Source of the DNA: Streptomyces sp. HM190
Lineage (GTDB): Bacteria; Actinomycetota; Actinomycetes; Streptomycetales; Streptomycetaceae
Direction: 5' to 3'
Length of the DNA: 64,000 bases
NCBI RefSeq assembly: GCF_009857135.1
Contig: NZ_CP047318.1
Coordinates: 1,612,001-1,676,000 of the forward strand
The notes beneath the pieces are model-generated. The model searched no databases, was not told the DNA's origin, and saw only the letters and a program-made list of their open reading frames with translations. This document shows, one piece after another, positions 60,852-64,000 of the stretch (within the stretch, counting starts at the first letter, position 1; the number at the start of each line of letters is the position of its first letter). Both the position numbers and the translations under genes were made by a program.

Positions 60852-61763
60852 ATGACCGCAGCGGAGCCGTACACCGTCGAGCTGGCGAGCGACGTGTACG
60901 CGTATGTGCAGCCGGACGGCGGATGGTGTCTCAACAACTCCGGGTTCGTGAGCGACGGGACGACCACCCTGCTGGTGGACACCGCCGCGACGGAACGCCG
61001 GACCCGGGCGCTGGGCGCCGCGCTCGACGCGACCGGCGCCCCCGCTCCGCGCCTCCTGGTCAACACCCACCACCACGGCGACCACACCTACGGCAACGGG
61101 TTCTTCACACCGGCCGCCACCCTCGTCTCGCACTCCGCCTGCCGCCGGGAGGCCCTGGCCAGTGGGCAGCACCTGCATCTGCTGTGGCCGCAGACCGACT
61201 TCGGCGACGTCGGCGTCCGGGGCGCGGACCTGACGTACGACGACCGGATGACCGTGCACGTCGGGGACATCGAGGCGCAGGTGATCCATCCCGGCGTCTC
61301 GCACACGGTCGGCGACTCGCTGGTCTGGCTGCCGCACCGGAGGATCCTGTTCGCCGGGGACCTGGTGTTCGAGGGCGGTACGCCGTTCTTCCTGATGGGG
61401 TCGCTGAGCGGCTCGCTGCGGGCCCTGGCGCTGATGCGGGAGCTGGGTGCCGAGACCGTCGTACCGGGGCACGGGCCGGTGACGGACCCGTCGGCGTTCG
61501 ACCGGGCCGAGCGGTACACGCGGTTCGTGGCGGAGGTCGCCGAGAGGTCCCGTGCGGCGGGGCTCACCCCTCTGGAGGCGGCCCGGACCACGGATCTCGG
61601 CGAGTTCGCCGCGCTCCCCGAGAGCGAGCGGCTGGTGGCGAACCTGCACCGGGCCTACGCCGAGCTGGACGGGCTGCCCGAAGGCGAGGGCGTGGACCCG
61701 TTCGCCGGGTTCATGGACATGGCGGCCGTCAACGGCGGGGAGATGATGACCTGCCACGCGTGA
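60852..61763 (+). CDS. Metallo-beta-lactamase fold hydrolase
   Basis: Seen: 303 residues from ATG 60852 (GGGGAG six bases before; an ATG 15 bases upstream is also in frame). Metal motif HxHxDH in LLVNTHHHGDHTYGNGFF, then a His in VIHPGVSHTVGDSLVWLP, Asp in ILFAGDLVFEG, and a late His in VVPGHGPVTD. Known: a Zn-dependent hydrolase fold (esterase, lactonase, or glyoxalase-like); substrate not evident. No signal peptide seen. A perfect terminator follows. Confidence 0.92.
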   Translation: MTAAEPYTVELASDVYAYVQPDGGWCLNNSGFVSDGTTTLLVDTAATERRTRALGAALDATGAPAPRLLVNTHHHGDHTYGNGFFTPAATLVSHSACRREALASGQHLHLLWPQTDFGDVGVRGADLTYDDRMTVHVGDIEAQVIHPGVSHTVGDSLVWLPHRRILFAGDLVFEGGTPFFLMGSLSGSLRALALMRELGAETVVPGHGPVTDPSAFDRAERYTRFVAEVAERSRAAGLTPLEAARTTDLGEFAALPESERLVANLHRAYAELDGLPEGEGVDPFAGFMDMAAVNGGEMMTCHA

Positions 61764-61821
61764 CGCCCGGCCGGCTCGCGGGCGCCCAAGGGGCCCGCAC
61801 CCGGGGTGGCGGCACCGGTTT

Positions 61822-61850
61822 CGGGATCCGGCTCGCGCGGCCGGATCCCG
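61822..61850 (+). terminator. Terminator after the metallo-beta-lactamase-fold gene
   Basis: Perfect 11-base arms (61822-61832, 61840-61850) with a seven-base loop, 59 bases past the stop. Confidence 0.7.
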
Positions 61851-61947
61851 TGGAGACACCGATCACTTTCGCCTCACCCACTGGACGACATACCGACCGG
61901 TCGGCATCATGTGTCTGGTTACCCTGTCCCCGCGTGTAGGAGCAATG

Positions 61948-62994
61948 ATGCGCCCAGACGACCCGCCAGGTCTCGACCCCGACCGGCTCCGCGCCCTGCT
62001 CGACGCGGAGCGGCCCGGACTGGTGGCCGGTCCCCTCACGGGCCGGCTGATCGAGGGCGGGCGGTCGAACCTGACGTACGAGGTCACGGACGGCGTCACC
62101 CGGTGGGTCGTCCGGCGTCCGCCGCTCGGCCACGTCCTCGCGACCGCGCACGACATGCGGCGCGAGCACCGTGTGATCAGCGCGCTGCACCCGACGGACG
62201 TCCCCGTGCCGCGTCCGGTGCTGCTGTGCGAGGACGCGGAGGTACTCGGCGCGCCCTTCTACGTCATGGACTTCGTCGAGGGCACCCCGTACCGCACCGC
62301 CGAGCAGCTCGCGCCGCTCGGCGCCGACCGCACCCGGGCCGCCGTGCTGGGCCTGGTCGACACCCTCGTGGAGCTGCACGCGGTGGACCCCGCCGGGGTG
62401 GGCCTCGCCGACTTCGGGCGCCCGGAGGGCTTTCTGGACCGGCAGCTGCGGCGCTGGGGCAAGCAGCTCGACGCGTCCCGCAACCGCGACCTGGCCGGCA
62501 TCGACGAACTGCACGCGGCGCTCGGCCGCCGGCTCCCGCACTCCCCCGCCCCGGCGATCGTCCACGGCGACTACCGGCTGGACAACGTCCTGCTCGGCGA
62601 GGACGACCGGATCAGGGCGATCCTCGACTGGGAGATGTCCACGCTCGGCGACCCGCTGACCGATCTGGGTCTGCTGGTGATGTACAGCGTGCCGATCGGG
62701 CTGCCCGACTCCCCCGTCTCGACGACCGCGACGGCCGCCGGGCACCCCGACCCCGCGGAGATCGTGGCCCGCTACGCCGAGCGCTCCGGCCGGGACGTGT
62801 CGTCCGTGGCCTGGTACACGGCGTTCGCGTGGTTCAAGCTCGCGGTGATCCTGGAGGGCATCCACTACCGGTACACCCTCGGCCAGACGGTCGGCCGCGG
62901 CTTCGACCGCATCGGCGACCTGGTCCCCGTCTTCATCGAACACGGCCTGACGACTCTTCGTACCGGCTCCGGTTCCGGCTCCCAGGAGGGCTGA
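61948..62994 (+). CDS. APH-like kinase (ACAD10/11 N-terminal type)
   Basis: Seen: 348 residues from ATG 61948 with AGGAG five bases before. Kinase motifs: LTYEVTDGVTRWVVRRPPLG (ATP-binding), PAIVHGDYRLDNVLLGED (catalytic loop Asp) and ILDWEMSTLGDPLTDLGLL (metal-binding Asp). Known: this form resembles the kinase half of mammalian ACAD10/11 and bacterial LvaA-type 4-hydroxyacyl-CoA kinases. It is followed six bases later by an acyl-CoA dehydrogenase gene, the same pair of activities. Probable role: phosphorylating a hydroxyacyl-CoA so that the dehydrogenase partner can act. Confidence 0.88.
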   Translation: MRPDDPPGLDPDRLRALLDAERPGLVAGPLTGRLIEGGRSNLTYEVTDGVTRWVVRRPPLGHVLATAHDMRREHRVISALHPTDVPVPRPVLLCEDAEVLGAPFYVMDFVEGTPYRTAEQLAPLGADRTRAAVLGLVDTLVELHAVDPAGVGLADFGRPEGFLDRQLRRWGKQLDASRNRDLAGIDELHAALGRRLPHSPAPAIVHGDYRLDNVLLGEDDRIRAILDWEMSTLGDPLTDLGLLVMYSVPIGLPDSPVSTTATAAGHPDPAEIVARYAERSGRDVSSVAWYTAFAWFKLAVILEGIHYRYTLGQTVGRGFDRIGDLVPVFIEHGLTTLRTGSGSGSQEG

Positions 62995-63000
62995 TCCACC

Positions 63001-64000
63001 ATGGACTTCGCATTCGACGCCCGTACGGAGGAGCTGCGTGCCAGGCTCCTCGCCTTCATGGACGCGTACGTGTACCCGGCCGAGGCCGTCGCGGAGGAGC
63101 AGCGGGCCGAGCTGTCGTCGCCGTGGGACACCCCGGCCGTGGTGGAGGAGCTGAAGGCCGAGGCCCGCAGGCAGGGCCTGTGGAACCTCTTCCTGCCGGA
63201 CTCCACGTACGGGGCCGGCCTGACCAACCTGCAGTACGCGCCGCTCGCCGAGATCACCGGGCGTTCGCCGCAGCTGGCGCCGACCGCGCTGAACTGCGCG
63301 GCGCCGGACACCGGCAACATGGAGGTGCTGGCGCAGTTCGGCGACGACGCGCAGAAGAAGCAGTGGCTGGAGCCGCTGCTGGCCGGTGAGATCCGGTCCG
63401 CCTTCGCGATGACCGAGCCGGACGTGGCCTCGTCCGACGCCACCAACATCACCACGCTCATCGAGCGGGACGGCGACGACTACGTCATCAGCGGACGCAA
63501 GTGGTACATCTCCGGGGCGATGAACCCCGACTGCAGGATCTTCATCGTGATGGGCAAGACGGACCCGGACGGGGCCGACATCCGCCGCCAGCAGTCGATG
63601 GTGCTGGTGCCCCGCGACACCCCGGGCGTCACCGTGAAGCGGGCCATGCGGGTCTTCGGGTACGAGGACCACTACCACGGCGGCCACGCCGAGGTGGTCT
63701 TCGACCGGGTGCGGGTGCCGGTGTCGAACCTGATCGGCGAGGAGGGCGGCGGCTTCGCCATCGCCCAGGCCCGGCTCGGCCCCGGCCGCATCCACCACTG
63801 CATGCGGCTCATCGGGATGGCCGAGCGGGCGATCGAGCTGATGTGCCGCCGGGCGGTGGCCCGCGAGGCGTTCGGCAAGGCGCTGGCCCAGCAGGGCGTG
63901 GTGCACAACTGGATCGCGGACGCGCGGGTCGCCGTGGAACAGCTGCGGCTGCTGGTGCTGAAGACCGCGTGGATGATGGACACGGTCGGCAACCGGGGGG
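63001..64000 (+). CDS. Acyl-CoA dehydrogenase (ACAD11-like), C terminus missing
   Basis: Seen: the first 333 codons from ATG 63001, running past the right edge. FAD/substrate motif FAMTEPDVASSDATNI, then SGRKWYISGAMNPDCRIFIVMGKTD, VLVPRDTPGVTVKRAMRVFG and GGHAEVVFDRVRVPVSNLIGEEGGGFAIAQARLGPGRIHHC. The order of N-terminal helices, beta-barrel and start of the C-terminal helices matches ACADs; the catalytic-base region may be at or past the edge. It begins six bases after the kinase gene, so the two are one operon. Confidence 0.93.
   Translation, partial: MDFAFDARTEELRARLLAFMDAYVYPAEAVAEEQRAELSSPWDTPAVVEELKAEARRQGLWNLFLPDSTYGAGLTNLQYAPLAEITGRSPQLAPTALNCAAPDTGNMEVLAQFGDDAQKKQWLEPLLAGEIRSAFAMTEPDVASSDATNITTLIERDGDDYVISGRKWYISGAMNPDCRIFIVMGKTDPDGADIRRQQSMVLVPRDTPGVTVKRAMRVFGYEDHYHGGHAEVVFDRVRVPVSNLIGEEGGGFAIAQARLGPGRIHHCMRLIGMAERAIELMCRRAVAREAFGKALAQQGVVHNWIADARVAVEQLRLLVLKTAWMMDTVGNRG

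Overview
The window is high-GC actinobacterial DNA, and its gene content points strongly to Streptomyces: a Pup-proteasome cluster, the gylR/glycerol operon, chaplins, mshC (mycothiol synthesis) and the gluconate gntR-gntK-gntP set, in an order that, from memory, matches the SCO1640-1690 part of the S. coelicolor chromosome. Most of it reads as conserved chromosomal core. Clear additions are one IS1182-type insertion sequence, an endonuclease gene inside the proteasome operon and two MITE-like palindromic repeats.

Bases 1-4716 (minus strand) hold the proteasome system in the order arc/mpa, dop, pup, a recombination-endonuclease-VII-like gene, then the start of prcB, which runs off the left edge. 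Bases 4961-10758 hold a ferredoxin, a secreted protein, the tRNA m1A58 methyltransferase TrmI, a site-2 protease with CBS domains, a RecB-type nuclease and an orphan response regulator. Bases 10858-14128 carry two paralogous peptide-binding lipoproteins without transporter partners. A HAD phosphatase, the 1705-bp IS element and metH follow. The IS sits exactly at the metH stop codon and leaves it intact.

Bases 21242-26504 hold the glycerol regulon (gylR, then glpF-glpK-glpD) with a shared operator upstream of both units. A small membrane protein, a FadR-type regulator, a PAC2 protein, a Tat-exported beta-propeller protein and mshC follow. Next come a three-gene actinobacterial set (kinase-like protein, DUF3090, phosphomutase), corA, a ferritin-like protein, an F420-type oxidoreductase, an aldo/keto reductase and a RecD-like protein whose ATPase motifs are degraded.

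Bases 42121-43421 carry two chaplins, one with three chaplin domains and a sortase signal. After an M20 peptidase and tRNA-Leu(GAG) comes the most notable pair: a 1287-residue membrane NRPS of the epsilon-poly-lysine-synthetase (Pls) architecture, closely followed by an M1 metallopeptidase. This could be a synthase/degrader pair for a cationic homopolymer. The gluconate genes, a Moco oxidoreductase with its cytochrome b, an FAD dehydrogenase, transport and DUF202 proteins, a His-rich protein and a metallo-beta-lactamase-fold protein follow. The window ends with an APH-like kinase next to an acyl-CoA dehydrogenase (cut by the right edge), a split ACAD10/11-like arrangement.

Non-coding structure is plentiful: perfect GC-rich hairpins close most operons, candidate operators precede regulators, and two elements of about 165 bp with long inverted ends occupy intergenic gaps. 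All assignments rest on reading motifs and on memory of the families; no database search was possible.
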